Assembly: GCA_963707145.1 (NCBI GenBank)
Contig: CAVPOQ010000005.1
Coordinates: 124,001-188,000, forward strand
Reading direction: 5' to 3'
Length of the DNA stretch: 64,000 nucleotides
From: RPQJ01 sp963707145
GTDB taxonomy: Bacteria > Pseudomonadota > Gammaproteobacteria > Steroidobacterales > Steroidobacteraceae
Under the pieces are notes generated by a model. The model was given only the letters and a program-made list of their open reading frames with translations. It had not been told where the DNA came from and made no database searches. How positions within the stretch are numbered: position 1 is the first letter of the stretch; the number at the start of each line of letters is the position of its first letter. Made by a program: the position numbers and the translations under genes. Positions 24,797-33,312 of the stretch are shown here, piece by piece.

Positions 24797-25495
24797 ATGG
24801 ATCAATCCCTCAAGGCGCGGCTGATCGGCGCCACGGTCCTCGTCGTCCTCGCCGTCCTCCTCATCCCGGAACTGCTGACGGGCCGCAAGCTCAGCGCGCC
24901 GACGGCCGAGGCTCCCGCGGCCCGCGACACGCGCACCTTCACGATCGAACTCGGCAGGTCGGGTGGAACGATGTCGAATCCGACGCCGGCGCCTGCGAGT
25001 TCCGCCCCGGTTCCGGCGCCCACACCGGCCGGGTCGGCATCCGCCGCCGCATCGCCGGACCTCGCGCCGCAGGGTCCCGGCGGCATCGCGACAGTGCCGG
25101 ACGATGCGCCCGCGCCAGCCGGTCCAGCCATGCCCGCCGCCACGCAGCCAGACCGCACGCCGTCAGCGGCGACTGAGCCCGTCGCCGCGGCCCCGACGCC
25201 TGTGGCCGTGCAGCCGGTGGAGCCGGTGCAGGACACGGTGCCCGCCGCTGCGCCCGCCGAGGGCGGCGCCTTCCTGGTGCAGGTGGGTGCCTTCGGGTCG
25301 GCCGACGCGGCACGCAAGCTCGTGGCGGAGCTGCGGTCCGCGGGCTACTCAGCCGAGGTCGCTCCGATCACGCGCAATGGCAAGACGCTGCACCGGGTGC
25401 GCGTCGGCCCGGCCTCCGGGCGAGCGGCGGCCCGGCAGGTGGCCGGGCGGCTCCAGGCCCGCGGCCTGCCGGCGTCGGTCGTCGAAAGCGACTGA
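24797..25495 (+). CDS. SPOR-domain membrane protein (DedD-like)
   Basis: Cell-division-associated protein of 232 residues. It has a single N-terminal membrane helix (about 10-27), a long proline/alanine-rich periplasmic linker (about 35-155) and a C-terminal SPOR domain (about 156-232; FLVQVGAFGSADAARKL and GKTLHRVRVGP), which binds denuded septal peptidoglycan. Position between folC and cvpA is the classic place of dedD. The linker is low-complexity and not conserved. Septal localisation is inferred from family knowledge. Confidence 0.9.
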   Translation: MDQSLKARLIGATVLVVLAVLLIPELLTGRKLSAPTAEAPAARDTRTFTIELGRSGGTMSNPTPAPASSAPVPAPTPAGSASAAASPDLAPQGPGGIATVPDDAPAPAGPAMPAATQPDRTPSAATEPVAAAPTPVAVQPVEPVQDTVPAAAPAEGGAFLVQVGAFGSADAARKLVAELRSAGYSAEVAPITRNGKTLHRVRVGPASGRAAARQVAGRLQARGLPASVVESD

Positions 25496-25551
25496 AGCCG
25501 CTCTGGTAAAATCCGCGACCTCTCGGCGCGGAGTCCGGACAGCACGCAGCA

Positions 25552-26055
25552 ATGACCACAGTGGACTACATCCTCGCCGCCACGGTGCTGCTGTCGATCG
25601 TCTTCGGCATGGTGCGCGGGTTCCTTCGCGAGTCGGTTGCGCTGCTCGGGTGGCTGGTCGGGTTGTGGCTCGCCTGGCGCTATGCCTTCCTGGTCGAGCC
25701 CTACCTCGGCGGGTCCGTCGCCGGCACCGAGCTGCAGGAATGGCTGGCGCGGACGATCGTCCTGCTCGCCGTGGTCGTCGCGAGCTGGCTGGTCGGGGCG
25801 ATGCTCAGCTGGCTGGTGCAGCGCTCCGGGCTCACCCTCGGCGTGGACCGCCTGCTCGGCGGGCTGTTCGGCCTGGTGCGCGGCGCGGTGATCATCGGCT
25901 TCGTCGTGATGCTCGGCCAGGCGGCGCAGCTCGGCGGCGAGTCGTGGTGGCGCGAGTCGAAGCTCCTGCCGCTCGGCGAGGAGATGGCCTCGGTGCTCCG
26001 CGGCTACGTCGAGACCGGCCGGCAGTACGTGTCGGAAAACCCCTCGGAAGCGTGA
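25552..26055 (+). CDS. cvpA: CvpA family membrane protein
   Basis: Inner-membrane protein of 167 residues with four predicted helices (about 5-25, 28-46, 62-85 and 100-122) and a conserved GxVRGxxR motif (MVRGFLRE). E. coli CvpA is needed for colicin V production and is linked to envelope homeostasis; its biochemical activity is unknown. It lies directly before purF (10-base gap), as in most gammaproteobacteria. A TAAAAT at 25507-25512 followed by CCGCGACC may be its -10. Confidence 0.92.
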   Translation: MTTVDYILAATVLLSIVFGMVRGFLRESVALLGWLVGLWLAWRYAFLVEPYLGGSVAGTELQEWLARTIVLLAVVVASWLVGAMLSWLVQRSGLTLGVDRLLGGLFGLVRGAVIIGFVVMLGQAAQLGGESWWRESKLLPLGEEMASVLRGYVETGRQYVSENPSEA

Positions 26056-26065
26056 GGCGCAGGCC

Positions 26066-27583
26066 ATGTGCGGCATCGTCGGCATCGTCGGCTTCAGCGC
26101 GGTCAACCAGCAGATCTACGACGCGTTGACGGTCCTGCAGCACCGCGGTCAGGACGCCGCGGGCATCATGACGGCCCACGAGGGCGAGCTGTTCCTGCGC
26201 AAGGACAACGGGCTGGTGCGCGACGTGTTCCAGCAGCGCCACATGGTGCAGCTGAAGGGCAACGTCGGCATCGGCCACGTGCGCTATCCGACCGCCGGCT
26301 GCGAAAGCTCGGCCGAGGCGCAGCCCTTCTACGTCAACTCGCCCTACGGAATCTGCCTGGCGCACAACGGCAACCTGACCAACGCCGCCGAGCTCGCCGA
26401 CGCACTGATCCGCGAGGACCGCCGCCACCTGAACACCTCGTCGGACTCCGAGGTGCTGCTGAACGTGCTCGCGAGCGAGCTGCAGCGCGTCGGCGACCAG
26501 CGCGCCACCGTGGCCGACGTCTTCGCCGCCGTGCGTGCCGTCTACCGGCGTATCCGCGGCGGCTACGCGGTGGTCGCGATGGTGCTCGGGCACGGCGTGC
26601 TCGGCTTCCGCGACCCCAACGGCATCCGTCCGCTGGTGATCGGCACCCGCGAGGGCCCGCGCGGCCGCGAGCACATGCTGGCCTCGGAGAGCGTGGCGCT
26701 CGACCAGTCCGGCTACGAGCTGCTGCGCGACGTCGGCGCCGGCGAGGCCGTGTTCATCGACGAGCACGGGCGTCTGCACAGCCAGCAGTGCGCTGAAACG
26801 ACGCGCCACGCGCCGTGCATCTTCGAGTACGTGTACTTCGCGCGGCCCGACTCGATCATCGACAACATCTCGGTGTACAAGGCGCGCCTGCGCATGGGCG
26901 AGCTGCTCGCCGAGAAACTCCGCCGCGAGCGGCCGAACCACGACATCGACGTGGTGATCCCGATCCCCGACACCAGCCGCACCAGCGCCCTTCAGGTGGC
27001 GCAGCGGCTCGGTGTGAAGTACCGCGAGGGGTTCATCAAGAACCGCTACATCGGGCGCACCTTCATCATGCCGGGGCAGGAGCAGCGGGCGAAGTCCGTG
27101 CGCAGCAAGCTCAATCCCATCGACCTGGAGTTCCGCGGCAAGAACGTGCTGCTGGTGGACGACTCGATCGTGCGCGGCACCACCTCGGCCCAGATCATCG
27201 AGGTGGCGCGCGAGGCCGGTGCGCGCAGGGTCTATTTCGCCTCGGCCGCCCCGCCTGTGCGCTACCCGAACGTCTACGGCATCGACATGCCGGCGGCCTC
27301 CGAGCTCGTGGCGGCCGGGCGGACCGAGGACGAGGTGGCGCGCATCATCGGTGCGGACTGGCTCATCTACCAGGACCTCTCTGACCTCGTCCGGGCGGTC
27401 CGCCACCACGATTCGCAGGTCCAGGACTTCGACACCTCCTGCTTCTCCGGCGAGTACGTCACCAACGACGTCACGCCCGAGTACCTCGCCCGCCTGCAGG
27501 CGGAGCGCTCCGACCACGCAAAGACGCAGCGCAGCTCGGCGGGCGTCGGCCGCGGCTCGCTCAAGGTCGTGGGCTCGCCCTGA
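26066..27583 (+). CDS. purF: amidophosphoribosyltransferase
   Basis: First committed step of purine synthesis: transfers ammonia from glutamine to PRPP. The 505 residues begin MCGIVGIVG, so Cys2 becomes the N-terminal nucleophile of the glutaminase domain without a propeptide, as in E. coli. The PRPP-binding loop VLLVDDSIVRGTT is near residue 355. The glutaminase domain also has the HVRYPTAG and AHNGNLTN motifs. No purine operator was searched for in detail. The C-terminal tail is non-conserved and basic. Confidence 0.97.
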   Translation: MCGIVGIVGFSAVNQQIYDALTVLQHRGQDAAGIMTAHEGELFLRKDNGLVRDVFQQRHMVQLKGNVGIGHVRYPTAGCESSAEAQPFYVNSPYGICLAHNGNLTNAAELADALIREDRRHLNTSSDSEVLLNVLASELQRVGDQRATVADVFAAVRAVYRRIRGGYAVVAMVLGHGVLGFRDPNGIRPLVIGTREGPRGREHMLASESVALDQSGYELLRDVGAGEAVFIDEHGRLHSQQCAETTRHAPCIFEYVYFARPDSIIDNISVYKARLRMGELLAEKLRRERPNHDIDVVIPIPDTSRTSALQVAQRLGVKYREGFIKNRYIGRTFIMPGQEQRAKSVRSKLNPIDLEFRGKNVLLVDDSIVRGTTSAQIIEVAREAGARRVYFASAAPPVRYPNVYGIDMPAASELVAAGRTEDEVARIIGADWLIYQDLSDLVRAVRHHDSQVQDFDTSCFSGEYVTNDVTPEYLARLQAERSDHAKTQRSSAGVGRGSLKVVGSP

Positions 27584-27604
27584 TCGGGAGGGCAGGGGCA
27601 CGCG

Positions 27605-28858
27605 GTGACGTTGAAGATCCTGATCGTCAGCGACCGACCGGACTATCGCCAGCTGCTCGCGCACCACGTCACGCTCGAGTGGCCTGACGCGCTGCCGGCC
27701 GAGTACGAGGCGGCCTCGCGCGGCCCGCTGCGCCCGGGCTTCACCGGCTCTGCCTACGACGCCGTGCTGCTCGACGAGGGGGTCGCCGACGGCCGCGGCC
27801 TCGAGTGGCTCGAGGACCTGAGCGAGCGGCCCGACTTCCCGCCGATCGTCTATTTCGCTGCCTCGGTGGAGCAGGCCGCGATCGAGCGCGCGCTCGCCTC
27901 GGGTGCGGCCCGCGTCCTGCCGCGCGGGGAGTTCGAGCACGCGCAACTGGTGGGGGTGCTGCGCGGCGTGCTGGCGCGACGGCGCAACGTGCTCGCCGAC
28001 ACCTCACGCGTGGCGCGGCAGCCGCCGGAGCTGGACCGGTTCGGCTCGATCCGGGTGCGCGGGCACCACTGCCTGCGCCGCCTCGCGGTGGGTGGCTCCT
28101 CGAGCGTGTTCCTGGCGCAGTGCCAGCGCAGCGGCCAGCAGCGGGTGCTCAAGATCTTCCGGCAGGTACCGGACGTCGTGGAGGGCGGCACCACCTTCGA
28201 GCGCTTCCTGCGCGAGTACGAGCTGGTCGCCCACCTTGACCACCCCAACATCGCCCGCATCTACGACATCGGCGTCGCCGACGACCATGTGTTTCTGGCC
28301 ATGGAGTACTTCCCCGGCGGCGACCTGCGCTCGCGGATGCGCGCGCCAATGGGTTGCCGCGAGGCGCTCGGCTACCTGCGCCAGCTCACGGCGGCGCTCG
28401 GGGCGCTGCACGCGATCGGCGTCCTGCACCGGGACGTGAAGCCCGGCAACGTGCTGCTGCGCGATGACGGCAGCCTCGCCTTCATCGACTTCGGGCTCGC
28501 GCGCCAGCTCGGGCTCGAGAGCGACATCACCGGCGACGGCGCGATCTTCGGCACTCCCCACTACATGAGCCCGGAGCAGGGCCATGGCCTGCCGCTCGAC
28601 GAGCGCAGCGACCTCTACAGCCTCGGCGTCATGCTCCACGAAATGCTCACCGGCGAGAAACCCTACGTCGCCGAGACGCCGCTCGCCGTGATCTACCGCC
28701 ATGCGAAGGCGCCGTTGCCGCGCCTGCCGGAATCGGCCGCGCGCCTGCAGCCGCTGCTCGACGCGCTGCTCGCGAAGCAGGCGACGGAACGGCCCGCCTC
28801 CGCACAGGAACTCCTCGCGCGCATCGACGCGCTGTCCGCCGGGACGGCGCCGGCATGA
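27605..28858 (+). CDS. receiver-like domain fused to Ser/Thr protein kinase
   Basis: A 417-residue soluble kinase. Residues 1-125 resemble a response-regulator receiver with D10, D13 and a candidate phosphoacceptor D57 (VLLDEG); the usual Lys is replaced by Arg (VLPRGE). Residues 150-415 form a Hanks-type kinase: glycine-rich loop VGGSSSVF, K183, HRDVKPGN with D277, DFG at 295-297, and SPE at 322-324. All catalytic residues are intact. There is no membrane segment or PASTA domain. The GTG start follows GGGAGGGCAGGGG. The stop overlaps the miaE start. Target and signal are unknown. A phosphorelay input to a Ser/Thr kinase is inference. Confidence 0.85.
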   Translation: MTLKILIVSDRPDYRQLLAHHVTLEWPDALPAEYEAASRGPLRPGFTGSAYDAVLLDEGVADGRGLEWLEDLSERPDFPPIVYFAASVEQAAIERALASGAARVLPRGEFEHAQLVGVLRGVLARRRNVLADTSRVARQPPELDRFGSIRVRGHHCLRRLAVGGSSSVFLAQCQRSGQQRVLKIFRQVPDVVEGGTTFERFLREYELVAHLDHPNIARIYDIGVADDHVFLAMEYFPGGDLRSRMRAPMGCREALGYLRQLTAALGALHAIGVLHRDVKPGNVLLRDDGSLAFIDFGLARQLGLESDITGDGAIFGTPHYMSPEQGHGLPLDERSDLYSLGVMLHEMLTGEKPYVAETPLAVIYRHAKAPLPRLPESAARLQPLLDALLAKQATERPASAQELLARIDALSAGTAPA

Positions 28859-29445
28859 GCGGCCCGTCCGAGCTGCTGCTGGCGGCCACCGATCCCGCGT
28901 GGTTCGAGCTTGCCGCCGGTCGCACCGGCGACCTGCTGCTCGACCACGCCAACTGCGAGAAGAAGGCGGCGTCCACCGCACTTGCACTGATGTTCGCGTA
29001 CCCCGAGGACTTCGAGCTCGCGGGACGCATGTCGAGGCTCGCGCGCGAGGAGCTGCGGCACTTCGAGTTGGTGCAGCGCCTGCTCATGGAGCAGGGCGTC
29101 GCTTTCCGGCGCGTGAGTCCCTCACGCTACGCCGAGGGACTGCGCCGCTGCGTGTCCCGCAGCGAGCCGCAGCGGCGTCGCGACCTGCTGCTCTGCGGTG
29201 CGCTCATCGAGGCGCGCTCGCACGAGCGCTTCATCGGGCTGATCGCCCGGCTGGCCGAGCCGCTCGCCGCGTTCTACGCCTCGCTCGCGGCCGCCGAGGC
29301 GCGTCACGCGGGGCTGTACCTGCGGCTCGCAGGCCGCGGCGGCGAGCCCGTCGAGGCGCGGCTCGCCGAACTCGCGGCGGTCGAGGCCGGACTCGCCACG
29401 GCCCCGGATGCCGAGTTCCGCTTCCACTCAGGCACGCCGGCGTAG
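28855..29445 (+). CDS. miaE: tRNA-(ms2io6A37) hydroxylase
   Basis: Oxygen-dependent diiron enzyme that hydroxylates 2-methylthio-N6-isopentenyl-adenosine 37 in tRNA. The 196-residue ferritin-like chain has the expected ligand pattern: the DHANCEKKAAS start, REELRHFELV (ExxH), IEARSHERF (ExxxH) and AAEARHAGLY (ExxH). It overlaps the preceding kinase by four bases (ATGA), implying coupled translation. It is convergent with lpxH. miaA and miaB are not in the window. Confidence 0.92.
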   Translation: MSGPSELLLAATDPAWFELAAGRTGDLLLDHANCEKKAASTALALMFAYPEDFELAGRMSRLAREELRHFELVQRLLMEQGVAFRRVSPSRYAEGLRRCVSRSEPQRRRDLLLCGALIEARSHERFIGLIARLAEPLAAFYASLAAAEARHAGLYLRLAGRGGEPVEARLAELAAVEAGLATAPDAEFRFHSGTPA

Positions 29446-29467
29446 GCCGACCGGGTCGCCGCGCGGT

Positions 29468-30208
29468 TCAGCGCGGCAACGCGCGCAGTTCGAAGCCCTC
29501 GCGCGACCACGCCAGCACGCTGCCCTGCGCGTACCAGTCGCCGAGCACGATGCGCCGCGCGCCCGCACCGTCCACCGCGAGCTCGTGCACTGCCGGACGG
29601 TGCGTGTGGCCGTGGATCAGCGTGCGCACCCGCGCGTCGCGCAGTGCCTCTGCCACGGCCGCGGCGTTCACGTCCATGATCTCGGGTGCCGTGGCACCCA
29701 CGTGCGCGCGGCTGCCGGCGCGCAGGCGGCGGGCGAGTGCGCGGCGCCGGGCGAGGCTCAGGTGCCGCAGCGTCCAGAGCACCACCGGGCTGCGCAGGAT
29801 GCGGCGCAGGCGCTGGTAGCTCGCATCGTCGGTGCACAGCACGTCGCCGTGCATCAGCAGCACGCGCTCGCCGTAGAGGTCCACGACCGTGCCGTCCTCG
29901 AGCAGCACGGCGCCCGTCTCGCGGCAGAACCGCTCGCCGATCAGGAAATCGCGGTTGCCGCGCATCACGAAGCAGGGCACGCCTGCGTCCGTGAGACCGC
30001 GCAGCGCCGCGACGATCGCGCGCACCGCGGGGTCCGGATCGTCATCGCCGAGCCAGACCTCGAACAGGTCACCGAGCACGTAGAGCGCGTCGGCACGCCG
30101 GGCGTCCCCCGCGAGGAACGCAAGGAACTGCCGGGCGATGGCCGGATCGGCGGGGTCGAGGTGCAGGTCCGAGACGAACAGCGTGACCGACGGGTGCGAG
30201 CCGTGCAT
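29468..30208 (-). CDS. lpxH: UDP-2,3-diacylglucosamine diphosphatase
   Basis: Peripheral membrane metallophosphoesterase that releases lipid X from UDP-2,3-diacylglucosamine in lipid A synthesis. The 246 residues contain all calcineurin-like metal motifs: DLHL, GDLFEVW, GNRDF, HGDVLC and HGHTHRP. Presence of LpxH (rather than LpxI) is typical of beta- and gammaproteobacteria and shows a Gram-negative outer membrane. It is divergent from gltX. Confidence 0.95.
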   Translation of the reverse strand: MHGSHPSVTLFVSDLHLDPADPAIARQFLAFLAGDARRADALYVLGDLFEVWLGDDDPDPAVRAIVAALRGLTDAGVPCFVMRGNRDFLIGERFCRETGAVLLEDGTVVDLYGERVLLMHGDVLCTDDASYQRLRRILRSPVVLWTLRHLSLARRRALARRLRAGSRAHVGATAPEIMDVNAAAVAEALRDARVRTLIHGHTHRPAVHELAVDGAGARRIVLGDWYAQGSVLAWSREGFELRALPR

Positions 30209-30301
30209 CGGTGCCTCCGTGGCCGGGATTCAGGTGGCGATGGTACGGCGTGCGGACGCGGCGCGGCCAGCGCCGGTCCCGGACCCGCCGGCACGATCCG
30301 G

Positions 30302-30307
30302 TAACAT
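30302..30307 (+). promoter_or_regulatory. probable -10 element for gltX
   Basis: TAACAT ends eight bases before the gltX ATG, resembling the TAACAT before efp. The -35 is weak and the leader would be very short. Confidence 0.3.
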
Positions 30308-30315
30308 GCGCAGTC

Positions 30316-31740
30316 ATGTCGTCCGCCGCATACGTCACGCGATTCGCGCCGAGCCCGACCGGTGCCCTGCACCTCGGCAACGCCCGCACCGCGCTCGTCA
30401 ACGACCTCGCGGCGCGCGCCAGCGGCGGGCGGCTGGTGCTGCGCATCGAGGACACGGACGCGGAGCGCAGCGACCCGCGCCTGCTCGAGCGTCTGCTCGA
30501 GGACCTGCGCTGGTTCGGCCTCGACTGGGCCGAGGGGCCGGATGTCGGCGGTCCCGGCGGCCCGTACCTGCAGAGCGAACGGGGCGCCCGTTACGCCGCG
30601 GCGCTCGAGGTGCTCGAGGCGGCCGGTCACGCGTATCCCTGCTTCTGCTCGCCGCAGGAACTGCAGCTGTCGCGCAAGGTCCAGCTCGCCGCCGAGCGGC
30701 CGCCGCGTTACGCGGGTACCTGCGCGGCGCTCGGGGCCGGGGAGGTCGCGGGTCGCGTGGCGTCCGGGCAGCGTCCGGCGCTGCGCTTCCGGGTGCCCGC
30801 CGGACGGATCGTGGAGTTCGACGACGTCGTGCACGGCCCGCAGCGCTTCGCGAGCGACGACATCGGCGATTTCGTGATCCGCCGTGCCGACGGCAGCGCG
30901 GCCTTCTTTCTCGGCAATGCGCTCGACGACGCGGCGATGGGCGTGACGCTGGTGCTGCGCGGCGACGACCACCTCGCGAACACGCCTCGGCAGATTCTGC
31001 TGCTCGAGGCACTGGGGCTGCCCGCCCCGCGCTACGGTCACCTGCCGCTGCTGCTCGGAACGGGCGGTGCGCCACTGTCGAAGCGCGAAGGCGCGGCGAG
31101 CCTGCGCGACCTGCGCGAGCGGGGCTACCTGCCGGGCGCGCTGCGCAACTACCTTGCGCGGCTCGGCCAGGCCTGCATCTCCGAGGGCTGGCTCGAGCCC
31201 GCGGAGATGCCCAGGCACTTCGACCTCGGCCGCGTGGGCCGCTCGGCCCCGCACTTCGACGAGGCGCAGCTGCGGCACTGGCAGCGCGAGGCCGTGGGCC
31301 GCGCCAGCGAGGCCGAACTGCTCGCGTGGCTGTCGGGCCGCCTCGAGCGGCTCGGCGGCCGGGAACGCGAGCGGGCGTTCGTTGCCGCGGTGCGTGGCAA
31401 CCTGATGTTTCCTGCCGATGCCGGGCCGCTGATCGCGATGGTCTGCGATGCCGAGGTCGTTCCAGACGGCGATGCGGCGCGCGAGATCGCTGCCGCCGGC
31501 CGCGAGTTCTTCGAGCAGGCGTCGGCGGCGTGGCGCGACGGCCCGGCGGATTTCCGCTGCTGGGCCGGGGCGGTGAGCCTCGCCAGTGGCCGCCGTGGCG
31601 CCGCACTGTACATGCCGCTGCGCGCCGCGCTGACCGGCTGCACCCACGGCCCCGAACTCGCGCCGCTCGTCGATCTCATGGGCCGCGAGCGCGTGGACGG
31701 GCGGCTGCGCGCGGCTGGCGCGCTGGCCCGCGCGGCCTGA
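30316..31740 (+). CDS. gltX: glutamate-tRNA ligase
   Basis: Class I synthetase that charges tRNA-Glu; 474 residues. It begins with the GluRS signature RFAPSPTGALHLGNARTAL, where HLGN is the HIGH motif. RIEDTD binds the substrate. The KMSKS equivalent is PLSKREG near residue 255. The ATG at 30316 gives the normal start; longer frames upstream are not conserved. The full-length C-terminal anticodon-binding domain separates it from the tRNA-Asp modifying GluQ protein. cysS follows 36 bases later. Confidence 0.93.
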   Translation: MSSAAYVTRFAPSPTGALHLGNARTALVNDLAARASGGRLVLRIEDTDAERSDPRLLERLLEDLRWFGLDWAEGPDVGGPGGPYLQSERGARYAAALEVLEAAGHAYPCFCSPQELQLSRKVQLAAERPPRYAGTCAALGAGEVAGRVASGQRPALRFRVPAGRIVEFDDVVHGPQRFASDDIGDFVIRRADGSAAFFLGNALDDAAMGVTLVLRGDDHLANTPRQILLLEALGLPAPRYGHLPLLLGTGGAPLSKREGAASLRDLRERGYLPGALRNYLARLGQACISEGWLEPAEMPRHFDLGRVGRSAPHFDEAQLRHWQREAVGRASEAELLAWLSGRLERLGGRERERAFVAAVRGNLMFPADAGPLIAMVCDAEVVPDGDAAREIAAAGREFFEQASAAWRDGPADFRCWAGAVSLASGRRGAALYMPLRAALTGCTHGPELAPLVDLMGRERVDGRLRAAGALARAA

Positions 31741-31776
31741 CCCGAAACCGACGACGAGACCGAGGCGAGCCCAGGC

Positions 31777-33238
31777 ATGCTCCAGATCCACAATTCCCTC
31801 AGCGGCCGCAAGGAAGCGTTCGAGCCGATCCGGCCCGGCGAAGTGCGCATGTACGTCTGCGGCATGACCGTCTACGACTACTGCCACCTCGGTCACGCGC
31901 GCATGCTGATCGTGTTCGACGTGGTGTGGAGGCACCTCGAGGCGTCGGGTTACCGCGTCACGTTCGTGCGCAACATCACCGACATCGACGACAAGATCAT
32001 CCAGCGCGCGCAGGACAACGGCGAGCCGATGGCGGTACTCACCGAGCGCTTCATCCGCGCCTATCACGAGGACTGCGAGGCGCTCGGCGTGCGTCGCGCG
32101 GACCACGAGCCGCGGGCCACCGAGTACGTGCCGCAGATCGTCGCCATGGTGCAGACGCTGATCGAGAAGGGCTACGCGTACCTCGGCCCGAACCGCGACG
32201 TCTACTACTCCGTGTCGCGCTTCGAGCCCTACGGCCGGCTCTCGGGCAAGCGCCTCGCCGACCTGCGCGCCGGGGCGCGCATCGAGGTCGACGAGTCGAA
32301 GCGCGATCCGCTCGACTTCGTGCTGTGGAAGGCCGCCAAGCCCGGCGAGCCCTCATGGGAGTCGCCGTGGGGTCCCGGGCGCCCGGGCTGGCACATCGAG
32401 TGCTCGGCGATGTCGGTCGAACTGCTCGGGGATCACTTCGACATCCACGGCGGCGGCATGGACCTCAAGTTCCCGCACCACGAGAACGAGATCGCGCAGA
32501 CCTGCGCGGCCTGCGGCTCGAAGTTCGTCAACACGTGGATGCACAACGGCTTCGTGCGCGTGGACGACGAGAAGATGTCGAAGTCACTCGGCAACTTCTC
32601 CACGGTGCGCGAGGTCCTCGAGTGGGTGCGTGACCCCGAGGTGGTGCGCTACTTCATGCTCGGCAGTCATTACCGCGGGCCGATCAACTACACGCCCGAC
32701 AGCCTCGCGCAGGCCGACGCGGCGCTCGAGCGGCTGTACCTCGCGCTGCGCGGCGTGACGGCTCCCGCGGCGTTCGAGCCGACGGCGGCGAGCGCGCGAT
32801 TCGTCGAGGCGATGGACGACGACTTCAACACGCCGATCGCGGTAGCGGAGTTGCAGACGCTGGCGCGGGAACTCAATTCTGCGAAGGGCGCGGGAGAGTC
32901 CGAACGCGCGTCGGCGCACTCGGCGGAGCTGAAGGTGCTGGGCGGGCGGCTCGGCCTGCTGCAACTCGACCCGGACGATTACCTTCGCAAGCAGGCGAAG
33001 CACAAGGCGGGGAGCGACGGCTGCACGTCGAACCGGCCCGGTCAGGCTCGATGGCCAGCAGGTCGAGATGCGCGTCGTGCTCGCGGAAGCAGATATCGAG
33101 GGCCTCATCGAGAAGCGTGCCGCGGCACGCAAAGCGAAGGATTTCAAGGAATCCGACCGGATCCGCGACGAACTCGCCGCGGCCGGCGTGGTGCTCGAGG
33201 ACCAGCCCGGCGGGCGGACGCTCTGGCGCCGGGGCTGA
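31777..33238 (+). CDS. cysS: cysteine-tRNA ligase, broken by one frameshift near its 3' end
   Basis: Class I synthetase for tRNA-Cys. Residues 1 to about 400 are intact: YVCGMTVYDYCHLGHAR (HIGH and a zinc Cys), the zinc ligands in HIECSAM and HHENEIAQ, and KMSKSLGN. After about 32990 the open frame becomes an Arg-rich shadow. The true C-terminus (VEMRVVLAEADIEGLIEKR, then AKDFKESDRIRDEL, LEDQPGGRTLWRRG) lies in another frame and ends with TGA at 33238. The total span is one base too long for a continuous frame. The restored protein would be about 486 residues. An indel error is likeliest since cysS is essential. Confidence 0.9.
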
Positions 33239-33312
33239 GAATCCGGCCCGACCGTACCTCCGAAGGAATCCGCTGACCAAGGCCGGGGTTCGGTCGCGGC
33301 CGGGGGTATTGC

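Noticed and set aside
25892..27946. A 684-codon minus-strand frame over purF
   Set aside because: Antisense shadow; purF on the plus strand is unambiguous.
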